28,116 nucleotides of DNA from an uncultured Collinsella sp. (GTDB lineage: Bacteria; Actinomycetota; Coriobacteriia; Coriobacteriales; Coriobacteriaceae). Position numbers and translations under genes: made by a program. Shown here in pieces: positions 21,559-28,116 of the stretch. The DNA is taken from positions 1 to 28,116 of the forward strand of contig UROZ01000014.1 of assembly GCA_900549655.1 (NCBI GenBank). The letters are read 5' to 3'. Below the pieces are notes generated by a model, which did no database searches, was not told the DNA's origin, and was given only the letters and a program-made list of their open reading frames with translations. The number at the start of each line of letters is the position of its first letter. Within the stretch, counting starts at the first letter, position 1.

Positions 21559-23858
21559 GTGCGACAGAGCGCGAGCATGTGATGCCTCCGCGGCCCTTGA
21601 TGCCGTGGACGATGGCCCTGTGTGCCGGCATGTGCGTGAGCTGCGCTTTGGTGCTTAACGTGGCCGCTGATGCGCTGCTGAGGGAGCGGGTGCCGGCGGT
21701 CGGGCCGCTATGGGCCATTCCCATTGCGGCGGCGGTCTTCGTTGTGCTGGCTCAATCTTGTGCGCGGCTTGCCCCTTTGAAGCGGTGGCTGTATGCCGCG
21801 TCCGTCGGTCTCGTGGCGGGAGCGGTCGTCTCGGCCTGGTGGGCTGTGGGTGCGCTAAGCGCCTCGAAGGCGCTCGACGGTCGAGCGGCAAGCAGCCTCG
21901 AGTTTGTCGTGCAGGGTGATCCATCCATAAACGACGACGTGTATTCCTATACCTGCGAGGCACGCGCGGACGGTAAGAACTTGGCAACGGTTCGCCTATC
22001 GTGCGACCGCGAGCTCAAGGTCGGGGCGCACGTGCGTGTTATCGGTCGCGTTTCACGTTTTGAGAACGATGCGTTTGGACGATCGCGCGCGCTCCGAGGC
22101 GAGGTACGCAAGATAAAAGCCGTTCGGATTGTGTCGATCGATGAGGGTTCTCCGGGGCCGCTGCTTCGGCTGCGAAATGGGCTGCTTGCGTCCATCGCGC
22201 CTGCGACCGACCCGGCGCGTGCGCTCATAGCCGGTGTCGTCTGCGGTCGTTCGGCCGAGCTACGCGCCCAGCCGGCGGGCGACTGGTTTTCGGTAACGGG
22301 AACGGCGCATCTTATCGCCGTCTCGGGCAGCCATTTGGCTATCGTGGGGTTTGTAATCGAGGGTGTATTGCAAAAGACTCGGTGCTCACGTGGTCTTCAG
22401 CGGGCGATATTGGCGATAACGCTTGTGGGCTACGCTGCCTTTACGGGCGCGTCTCCCTCGGCCGTGCGCGCGTGCTGCATGGTGTTCGCGACGCTTGTCG
22501 TAAACGGCGTGGGGCGTCGCCGGCACGGCGCATCGGCACTCTTCGTAACCATGTCCATCTTTGTGCTACTGCGACCGACGGTGCTGTTCGAGATGGGCTT
22601 TCAGCTTTCATGTGTCAGCGTCTTTGCCATTCTGTGCTTTTGCCCCTATGCGACCTACGCTTTGGGTGAGCTGGGTGTGCCATCGGGCGTTGCCAGCATG
22701 CTTTCCGCCACGCTGTGCTCGCAACTGGCGACTCTTCCCATTACCATTCCCGCCTTCGGTACGTTCTCGCTCATTGCTCCGTTGGCAAATGCGGTCATCG
22801 GCCCGGTGGTGAGCGTACTGCTTGCTGTGTCCATCGTGCTGGTTCCCTTTTCGCTCGTGGGACCGTTGCGGACTTGGGCGCTCGTGGTGCCCATGATTGT
22901 CGCTCGCTGCGCCCTGTTCTTTGAGCAGCTCTTTGCTGCCGTTCCGGGCGCATCCGTGAGTGTGTCGCCCGATAGCGTGTGGATTTACCTGGTGCCGTGT
23001 TTGCTGGCGGTTCTGCTGGTCTGGTGGCCGCGTCCCCGTGCACGTCCTATGGCGGTGGGGCTTGCATGCCTGGTGCTCTTGGCTGCTATTCCGTACGTCT
23101 ACTGGGATCGATTCGCTCCGCCTTCGGTGACGGTGCTCGATGTGGGCCAAGCCGATGCGATTCTTATCCGCCAGGGCGGCGTAGTAGCGCTCGTCGACTG
23201 CGGGCTCGACGAGCGCGTGGTAGCGGCGTTGGTTCGCAATAACGTGCACCATATCGATGCCGTCTTTGTGACGCATTGGGATGAGGACCACTGGGGTGGT
23301 CTGCCTGCCGTGCTCGAACAGTTTTCGGTCGGAACGATTGCCGTGGCGGCGGATGCGCTGGAGGATGCTCCTGCCGAGGTATTGAACCGACCTGGCGTGG
23401 AGTATCGGCAGGTGCGCCGTGGGGATACGGTCGACATCGGCTCATTTTGCGGCCGCGTGATGTGGCCATTCAAGTCCGTGGATGGCGAGGGAAATGAGGA
23501 CTCGCTTGTCCTGCTGCTCTCTTATGTTCAGGAAGGCAAGGGCCTGCGTATGCTCCTCACCGGTGATGCCGAGCTCGATCAAGAACGGGAATTCGTGCAG
23601 GAGGTGGGGGATATCGATGTACTTAAACTTGGGCATCACGGCTCTAAGGTTTCAGTCGATGGTGAGTTGCTGGACGTCCTGAAGCCCGAGCTTTCCCTTG
23701 CGAGTGCGGGTGAGGGGAATCGATACGGCCATCCGTCCGATGCCTGCATCGATGCCGTTAAGGAAGCGGGTGGTGTGTTCGCGTGCACTATCGAACACGG
23801 CGACATTACCGTCACGCCGTCTGCGAATGGCTTTGCGATGCGATGCCAGCGACCGTGA
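21555..23858 (+). CDS. comEC: ComEC/Rec2 DNA translocation channel with metallo-beta-lactamase-like domain
   Basis: Inner-membrane channel thought to pass single-stranded DNA into the cell during natural transformation. The 767 residues comprise N-terminal membrane helices, an extracytoplasmic OB-like region (about 100-190), and the multi-pass Competence domain, including TAHLIAVSGSHLAIVG and GASPSAVRACCM. The C-terminal metallo-beta-lactamase fold has VTVLDVGQADAIL, the metal motif THWDEDHWGG, LLTGDAE and KLGHHGSKVS. The ATG at 21555 overlaps the comEA stop. All expected motifs are intact, so the gene looks functional. Other uptake genes are not in the window. Confidence 0.94.
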   Translation: MSATEREHVMPPRPLMPWTMALCAGMCVSCALVLNVAADALLRERVPAVGPLWAIPIAAAVFVVLAQSCARLAPLKRWLYAASVGLVAGAVVSAWWAVGALSASKALDGRAASSLEFVVQGDPSINDDVYSYTCEARADGKNLATVRLSCDRELKVGAHVRVIGRVSRFENDAFGRSRALRGEVRKIKAVRIVSIDEGSPGPLLRLRNGLLASIAPATDPARALIAGVVCGRSAELRAQPAGDWFSVTGTAHLIAVSGSHLAIVGFVIEGVLQKTRCSRGLQRAILAITLVGYAAFTGASPSAVRACCMVFATLVVNGVGRRRHGASALFVTMSIFVLLRPTVLFEMGFQLSCVSVFAILCFCPYATYALGELGVPSGVASMLSATLCSQLATLPITIPAFGTFSLIAPLANAVIGPVVSVLLAVSIVLVPFSLVGPLRTWALVVPMIVARCALFFEQLFAAVPGASVSVSPDSVWIYLVPCLLAVLLVWWPRPRARPMAVGLACLVLLAAIPYVYWDRFAPPSVTVLDVGQADAILIRQGGVVALVDCGLDERVVAALVRNNVHHIDAVFVTHWDEDHWGGLPAVLEQFSVGTIAVAADALEDAPAEVLNRPGVEYRQVRRGDTVDIGSFCGRVMWPFKSVDGEGNEDSLVLLLSYVQEGKGLRMLLTGDAELDQEREFVQEVGDIDVLKLGHHGSKVSVDGELLDVLKPELSLASAGEGNRYGHPSDACIDAVKEAGGVFACTIEHGDITVTPSANGFAMRCQRP

Positions 23859-23866
23859 TGACATCG

Positions 23867-23896
23867 TTGGCGCGCGGCTGGCCCCTGGGCTAAAAT
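23867..23896 (+). promoter_or_regulatory. Candidate promoter of holA
   Basis: TTGGCG (23867-23872) and TAAAAT (23891-23896) are separated by 18 bases. Transcription would start near 23904, leaving a leader of about 33 bases with GGGAGGGGAG before the ATG. This argues that the in-frame ATG at 23895, which lies inside the -10 box, is not the start. Confidence 0.6.
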
Positions 23897-23936
23897 GGCA
23901 CGGTACGAATTCGAGAGCCTGCGGGAGGGGAGCGCA

Positions 23937-24899
23937 ATGTCCGAAACCGGTCTGCTGCCGGCATATCTGATCGTCGGTACCGACGGCGTCAAGCGCGATC
24001 ACGCCGTCTCGCGTATGAAGGCGCGTCTGGAAAAGTCGGGTATGGTCGAGTTCAACCTCGACGAGCGCGATATGACCAAAGACCCCGATATCGAGTCGAT
24101 TATCGGATCGCTCAACACCTTTCCCATGGGCAGCGAGTTTCGCCTGGTAATCCTTGACGGCTGCTCAAAACTCGCCAAAGCGATCTCCGAGCCGCTTGTC
24201 GACTATCTGGCGAGTCCCAGCCCCACGACGGTTTGTCTCATCATCGCCGACTCGCTTGCCAAGAACACGCGCCTGCATAAGGCGATCGCCAAGATCGACA
24301 AGAAGGCGGTGATCGATTGCTCCGGTACCAAGCGCTGGGAGCTACCGCGCCGCGTGCAGCAGATGGCGACGCAGCACGGCAAGTCGATCTCGACGGCGGC
24401 CGCCGAGGAACTCGTCTCGCGTTCGGGTGAAAACACTCGCATGCTCGATAACGATTTGGCTAAGCTTGCCCAGATGGTCGAGGCGCCCCAGATTGAGCTT
24501 GCCGACGTTGAGCGCTGGATTGTACGTACGGCCGAGGTTCAGCCCTGGGACTTTCTCAATGCGGTCTCGGCCCGTGACATGCGCCGCTCGCTCGAACTCT
24601 TCAATCTACTGCCCGCCAAGAGCTACGTGTGGACCTACACGCTGTTGTGCGGGCGCATCCGTGAGCTGATCGTTGCCAAGGCGCTCGATGCGCGCGGACA
24701 GGGTCGTGAGCTGGCCGCAACGCTCAGGCTCCAGTCTTGGCAGGTCAAGAATCACCTGACCTGGGCGCGCCGCTTTTCGATGGCAGAGCTCGTCGCAGCG
24801 CTCGAGGGCGCGGTCGATGTGGAGCTCGCGCTCAAGGGTTCGGCCGATTCTCAGACCGCGCTTTTGCTCTGGATTACGAACATCTTGAGAAAATCGTGA
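23937..24899 (+). CDS. holA: DNA polymerase III delta subunit
   Basis: Subunit of the clamp loader that opens the beta clamp. From the ATG at 23937, preceded by GGGAGGGGAG, the protein has 320 residues. AYLIVGTDGVKRDHAV at the N-terminus matches the usual delta start (family members read YLLYGxExFL or similar). EFRLVILDGCSKL and the later AAAEELVSRSGENTRMLDNDLAKL are typical of domains I and II. VQPWDFLNAVSARD and TLRLQSWQVKN match the C-terminal collar domain. The gene commonly follows comEC and precedes rpsT in bacteria, as here, which supports the call. Confidence 0.9.
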   Translation: MSETGLLPAYLIVGTDGVKRDHAVSRMKARLEKSGMVEFNLDERDMTKDPDIESIIGSLNTFPMGSEFRLVILDGCSKLAKAISEPLVDYLASPSPTTVCLIIADSLAKNTRLHKAIAKIDKKAVIDCSGTKRWELPRRVQQMATQHGKSISTAAAEELVSRSGENTRMLDNDLAKLAQMVEAPQIELADVERWIVRTAEVQPWDFLNAVSARDMRRSLELFNLLPAKSYVWTYTLLCGRIRELIVAKALDARGQGRELAATLRLQSWQVKNHLTWARRFSMAELVAALEGAVDVELALKGSADSQTALLLWITNILRKS

Positions 24900-24948
24900 T
24901 GATACCTGCCTATTTGACAAATTCGTTCTATCCCTTTGAGGGGGAGCG

Positions 24949-24957
24949 TGCTATAGT
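24949..24957 (+). promoter_or_regulatory. Extended -10 promoter of rpsT
   Basis: TGC-TATAGT, identical to the rpmB promoter on the other strand. A perfect TTGACA lies at 24914, but 32 bases away, too far to act as its -35. The predicted start is near 24963. Confidence 0.65.
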
Positions 24958-24967
24958 AGGCGCTTGC

Positions 24968-25005
24968 ATGACCTCACCGTGTCTCAGAGGTGTCATACAT
25001 TTTTT
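24968..25005 (+). promoter_or_regulatory. Terminator-like hairpin in the rpsT leader
   Basis: ATGACCTC (24968-24975) pairs with GAGG (24987-24990) and TCAT (24993-24996), leaving a two-base bulge and an 11-base loop. After ACA come six Ts (25000-25005). It lies in the leader, before the ribosome-binding site, and could be an attenuator of S20 synthesis. The stem is only 8 base pairs. Confidence 0.4.
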
Positions 25006-25032
25006 GCAAGGAACTCGAAAGGAACTCCAGAA

Positions 25033-25299
25033 GTGGCAAACATCAAGTCTCAGAAGAAGCGTATCCGCACCAATGAGGCAGCTCGCATGCGTAACAAGGC
25101 TGTCAAGTCCGAGCTCAAGACGCTGACCAAGCACGTCCAGTCCGCCGTTGCCGAGGGCGACGCCGAGAAGGCCCAGGCTGCCCTCAAGACCGTCACCAAG
25201 CGTCTCGACATGGCTGCCGCCAAGCATGTTATCCACAAGAACCAGGCTTCCAACCGCAAGTCCGGTCTTGCCAAGCTCGTGAACAGCATCAACGCCTAA
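25033..25299 (+). CDS. rpsT: 30S ribosomal protein S20
   Basis: Small-subunit ribosomal protein of 88 residues beginning MANIKSQKKRIRTNEAA, which fits S20 exactly and sets the start at GTG 25033 with GAAAGGA upstream. The remaining sequence is Lys/Ala-rich helical (VKSELKTLTKHVQSAV and IHKNQASNRKSGLAKLVN). The gene is monocistronic, with its own promoter and a strong terminator. A weak start codon is common for S20 genes and is consistent with translational control. Confidence 0.96.
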   Translation: MANIKSQKKRIRTNEAARMRNKAVKSELKTLTKHVQSAVAEGDAEKAQAALKTVTKRLDMAAAKHVIHKNQASNRKSGLAKLVNSINA

Positions 25300-25333
25300 G
25301 TTGTAAATTTCACACCACACAGATTACGCGCAT

Positions 25334-25370
25334 AAATGGAGCCTGTTTTATGGAACAGGCTCCATTTTTT
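25334..25370 (+). terminator. Rho-independent terminator after rpsT
   Basis: AAATGGAGCCTGTT (25334-25347) pairs perfectly with AACAGGCTCCATTT (25354-25367) over a 6-base loop, with a run of Ts through 25370. Its A run on the other side gives some bidirectional character. Confidence 0.93.
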
Positions 25371-25382
25371 GTACCGCTCGGG

Positions 25383-25388
25383 TAAGAT
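25383..25388 (+). promoter_or_regulatory. Candidate -10 box of lepA, close enough for a leaderless transcript
   Basis: TAAGAT ends 7 bases before the lepA ATG, so transcription would start at or one base before the A of the start codon. No ribosome-binding site and no clear -35 are present, and the -35 region would overlap the rpsT terminator stem. Confidence 0.45.
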
Positions 25389-25395
25389 AGTCCGC

Positions 25396-27207
25396 ATGAA
25401 TACTTCAATTGACATTTCCCACATCCGCAACTTCTCAATCGTTGCGCACATCGACCATGGCAAGTCCACGATCAGCGATCGCATCCTCGAGCTCACCCAT
25501 ACCGTCGACGAACGCGACATGGAGTCGCAGCTGCTCGACACCATGGATATCGAGCGCGAGCGCGGCATCACGATCAAGTCCAATGCCGTTCGCGTGTCCT
25601 ATGACGCCGACGATGGCGAGACGTATCAGTTCAATCTGATCGATACGCCGGGCCACGTGGACTTTACCTATGAGGTTTCGCGCTCGCTGGCAGCCTGTGA
25701 GGGCGCGGTGCTCGTTGTCGACGCCACGCAGGGCGTTGAGGCGCAGACCGTCTCTAACGCGACGCTCGCCATGAACGCCAATCTGGACATTGTGCCGGCC
25801 ATCAACAAGATCGACCTGCCCTCGGCTCATCCCGACGAGGTTAAGACCGAGATCGAGGATGACCTGGCGATCCCTGCCGATGATGCCGTGTGTGTCTCGG
25901 GCAAGACCGGCGAGGGCATCCACGATCTGCTGGAGTCCATTGTCTTTTTGATCTCTCCGCCCAAGGGCGATGCGAACGCGCCGCTCAAGGCACTCATTCT
26001 GGATTCATACTTCGACGAGTATCGTGGCGTCGTCGCCACGGTCCGCATCTTTGACGGCTCCATCAAAAAGGGCGATACCTTGCGCATGATGCAGGCAAAG
26101 GGCGACTTTTTGGTCGATGGCGTGGGCGTCAAGCGTCCCGCCGAGACCCCGGTCGACGCGCTCACGGTCGGCGAGGTCGGATACGTGGTCACGGGCCTGA
26201 AGGACCCCGAGGCCGTTCGCGTGGGCGATACCCTCACGTGGGCGTCGAATCCCTGCCCCGAGCCGCTTCCCGGCTACCGCGAGGCCAAGCCCATGGTTTA
26301 TACGGGCCTGTTCCCGATCGATAACAAGGACTACGAGAACCTGCGTGACGCGCTCGATAAGCTACACGTCAACGACCCGTCGTTGGTGTGGGAGCCCGAG
26401 ACCTCGGTGGCGCTCGGCTTTGGCTTCCGCGTGGGCTTCCTGGGCCTGCTGCATATGGAGGTCGTTAAGGAACGCCTGGAGCGCGAGTTCAATCTGGACC
26501 TCATTGCCACGAGTCCTTCGGTCGACTATCACGTGTACAAGACCGATGGCGAGATGATCGATGTCCGCAGCCCGCAGGACCTGCCCGAGGCCACACGTAT
26601 CGAGCGTATCGAGGAACCCTACCTCAAGGCCAAGATCATCTGTCCGCCCGAGTATACGGGTGCCGTCATGCAGCTCGCCATCGAGCACCGCGGCGTGACG
26701 ACCGACATGATCCATCTCACGAGCAAATCGGTCGAGATGCGCTTCGATATGCCGCTTGCCGAGCTCATTTTGGACTTCTTTGACCAGCTCAAGAGCCGTA
26801 CCAAGGGCTATGCCTCGCTCGACTACGAGTTCAACGAGTACCGTCCCTCCGAGCTTGTGAAGCTCGATATCTTGCTTTCGGGTGATGAGGTGGACGCGCT
26901 GTCGTTTATCGTCCATAAGGACAAGGCCTATGGCCTGGCCCGTGGTCTGTGCGACAAACTTAAGGAGATCATCCCGCGTCAGCTGTTCGAGGTGCCCATC
27001 CAGGGTGCTATCGGTAACAAGATCATCGCCCGTTCCACTGTCAAAGCGCGTCGCAAGGACGTTCTTGCCAAGTGCTACGGCGGCGATATCTCGCGTAAGC
27101 GCAAGCTGCTCGAGAAGCAGAAAGAGGGCAAGAAGCGCATGAAGGCCATCGGATCGGTCGAGGTCCCGCAGGAGGCCTTTATGGCGATCCTCAAGGTGGA
27201 CGAGTAG
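25396..27207 (+). CDS. lepA: Elongation factor 4 (LepA, back-translocating GTPase)
   Basis: Ribosome-binding GTPase related to EF-G that acts on stalled or initiating ribosomes. From ATG 25396 it has 603 residues, the normal length. An in-frame ATG at 25336 would begin inside the rpsT terminator and is unlikely. AHIDHGKST (17-25) is the P-loop, followed by the RGITIKS switch region, DTPGHVDF and NKIDLP. Domain blocks typical of LepA include GFRVGFLGLLHMEV and YEFNEYRPS. The unique C-terminal end has ISRKRKLLEKQKEGKKRMK. No Shine-Dalgarno sequence is seen. A dus gene starts 5 bases downstream. Confidence 0.96.
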   Translation: MNTSIDISHIRNFSIVAHIDHGKSTISDRILELTHTVDERDMESQLLDTMDIERERGITIKSNAVRVSYDADDGETYQFNLIDTPGHVDFTYEVSRSLAACEGAVLVVDATQGVEAQTVSNATLAMNANLDIVPAINKIDLPSAHPDEVKTEIEDDLAIPADDAVCVSGKTGEGIHDLLESIVFLISPPKGDANAPLKALILDSYFDEYRGVVATVRIFDGSIKKGDTLRMMQAKGDFLVDGVGVKRPAETPVDALTVGEVGYVVTGLKDPEAVRVGDTLTWASNPCPEPLPGYREAKPMVYTGLFPIDNKDYENLRDALDKLHVNDPSLVWEPETSVALGFGFRVGFLGLLHMEVVKERLEREFNLDLIATSPSVDYHVYKTDGEMIDVRSPQDLPEATRIERIEEPYLKAKIICPPEYTGAVMQLAIEHRGVTTDMIHLTSKSVEMRFDMPLAELILDFFDQLKSRTKGYASLDYEFNEYRPSELVKLDILLSGDEVDALSFIVHKDKAYGLARGLCDKLKEIIPRQLFEVPIQGAIGNKIIARSTVKARRKDVLAKCYGGDISRKRKLLEKQKEGKKRMKAIGSVEVPQEAFMAILKVDE

Positions 27208-27211
27208 GTCT

Positions 27212-28116
27212 ATGGCGCTTTCCGAATACAGCAAGCGGCTGCTGGGCGCCTATGCCGAGCAGCCGTTCCTTATGGCTCCCATGGCGGGCGTGACTGACCC
27301 CGCCTACCGCATCATGTGTCGCCGCCGCGGTGCCAACCTTGCCTACAGCGAGATGGTGAGCGTGGCGGGCCTTGCCTATGCCAGCAACAAGACCTGGCGC
27401 CTGGTGCTACCGGCCGACGAGGAGCAGCAGATTTGCGTGCAGCTCTTTGGCTCCAAGCCCGATCAGTTTGCGAGTGCCGTCGCCGCCGTCGAGGAGCGTG
27501 TGGGCGATCGCCTGTCGCTCATCGATATCAACATGGCCTGTCCTGCCCGAAAGGTTGTCACCAAGGGCGAGGGCTCTGCCCTTATGCGCACGCCCGATTT
27601 GGCCGAGAAGATCGTCGAGGCGGCGGTGGGCGCGGCGCATGTGCCCGTGACCGTAAAGATCCGCAAGGGCTTTTATGCCGAGGACCGTAATGCCGCGACG
27701 TTTGCCCAGATGCTCGAAGGCGCCGGTGCCGCCGCGGTGGCGGTGCATGGCCGCTGCGCCACGCAGCTCTATACGGGCCAGGCCGATTGGTCGGTCGTCG
27801 ATGAGGTTGCCGACGCCGTTGAGATTCCCGTGATCGGTTCGGGCGACGTGTTTACCGCCGAGGATGCCGCGGAGCATCTGCGCAACTCGGGCGCCAGCGC
27901 GGTGTTTATCGCGCGCGGTATCTACGGGAACCCGTGGGTGTTTGGCGATGCTCGCGCCCTTGCGCTCGATGGCATACCGGTGACGGCTCGCAGCTCCGTC
28001 GAGCGCCTGGACGCCCTGCGTGAGCACCTAACGCTGACACATGAGCTCCTGCCGCTCATGTCGCGTGCCCGTACGTACGCAAGCTGGTACTTAAAAGGCA
28101 TGCCCCATGCCGCCGC
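27212..28116 (+). CDS. dus: tRNA-dihydrouridine synthase (Dus family), 3' end outside window
   Basis: Flavoenzyme that reduces uridine to dihydrouridine in tRNA. From the ATG at 27212 the frame stays open to the window end, giving 301 codons, so the C-terminus is missing. FLMAPMAGVTDPAYR (19-33) binds FMN. The catalytic Cys is C110 in DINMACPARKVV, where most relatives have NMGCP. VTVKIRKGF, VHGRCATQLYTG and VIGSGDVFTAEDA match the family. It looks most like the DusB branch, but I cannot fix the subfamily. Only a weak AGGT precedes the start, 4 bases after the lepA stop, which suggests coupling. Confidence 0.92.
   Translation, partial: MALSEYSKRLLGAYAEQPFLMAPMAGVTDPAYRIMCRRRGANLAYSEMVSVAGLAYASNKTWRLVLPADEEQQICVQLFGSKPDQFASAVAAVEERVGDRLSLIDINMACPARKVVTKGEGSALMRTPDLAEKIVEAAVGAAHVPVTVKIRKGFYAEDRNAATFAQMLEGAGAAAVAVHGRCATQLYTGQADWSVVDEVADAVEIPVIGSGDVFTAEDAAEHLRNSGASAVFIARGIYGNPWVFGDARALALDGIPVTARSSVERLDALREHLTLTHELLPLMSRARTYASWYLKGMPHAA

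Noticed and set aside
24914..24957. A standard promoter made of TTGACA (24914) and TATAGT (24952)
   Set aside because: The spacer of 32 bases is too long. The TGC extension makes the -10 box sufficient as an extended -10 promoter.
24968..25032. A small upstream reading frame in the rpsT leader
   Set aside because: There is no ribosome-binding site and the frame runs through rpsT out of phase. It looks accidental.

Overview
This window looks like core chromosome from a GC-rich anaerobic actinobacterium of the class Coriobacteriia, most likely Collinsella or a close relative. The lineage call is an inference from recognised protein types. They include an actinobacterial integration host factor beside gmk and rpoZ, a full-length bifunctional AdhE, an NAD-dependent PyrK/PyrD pair, MEP-pathway genes, and C/G-ending codons throughout. 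Several genes use GTG or TTG starts. No phage, CRISPR array, plasmid gene, rRNA or tRNA is visible.

Layout. (1) Positions 1-7030, plus strand: uppS (5' end outside the window), cdsA, dxr, rseP, ispG and proS form a tight cluster for isoprenoid precursors, undecaprenyl carrier, phospholipid precursor, membrane proteolysis and prolyl-tRNA charging. It ends in a strong terminator. (2) 7134-10761, minus strand: a small phosphotransferase of unknown substrate lies downstream of adhE. (3) 10863-11914: a Y1 (RAYT-type) transposase gene sits between two inverted copies of a roughly 52-base REP-like element, with a stem that could hide its ribosome-binding site. (4) rpmB on the minus strand. (5) 12497-18092: the pyrimidine operon pyrR-pyrB-pyrC-pyrK-pyrD-pyrF, preceded by a leader that can fold into three mutually exclusive hairpins ending in a terminator. 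(6) mihF-gmk-rpoZ-thiI, ending in a terminator. (7) comEA-comEC (DNA uptake), then holA, rpsT, lepA and a partial dus gene.

How the genes work together. Dxr and IspG make isoprenoid precursors that UppS extends to the cell-wall lipid carrier. CdsA supplies CDP-diacylglycerol. The pyr operon makes UMP from carbamoyl phosphate except for the PyrE step, which is not in this window, and PyrR probably senses its product. AdhE disposes of reducing power as ethanol. The other genes serve transcription, translation and replication.

The window is mostly ordinary housekeeping. The points that merit a second look are a winged-helix-like insertion in the RseP protease, the pyr leader with its NGNGA-type loop, the transposase/REP unit with its sequestered ribosome-binding site, a terminator-like hairpin in the rpsT leader, and a set of promoters that share an extended -10 box. 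I saw no clearly new multi-gene system.
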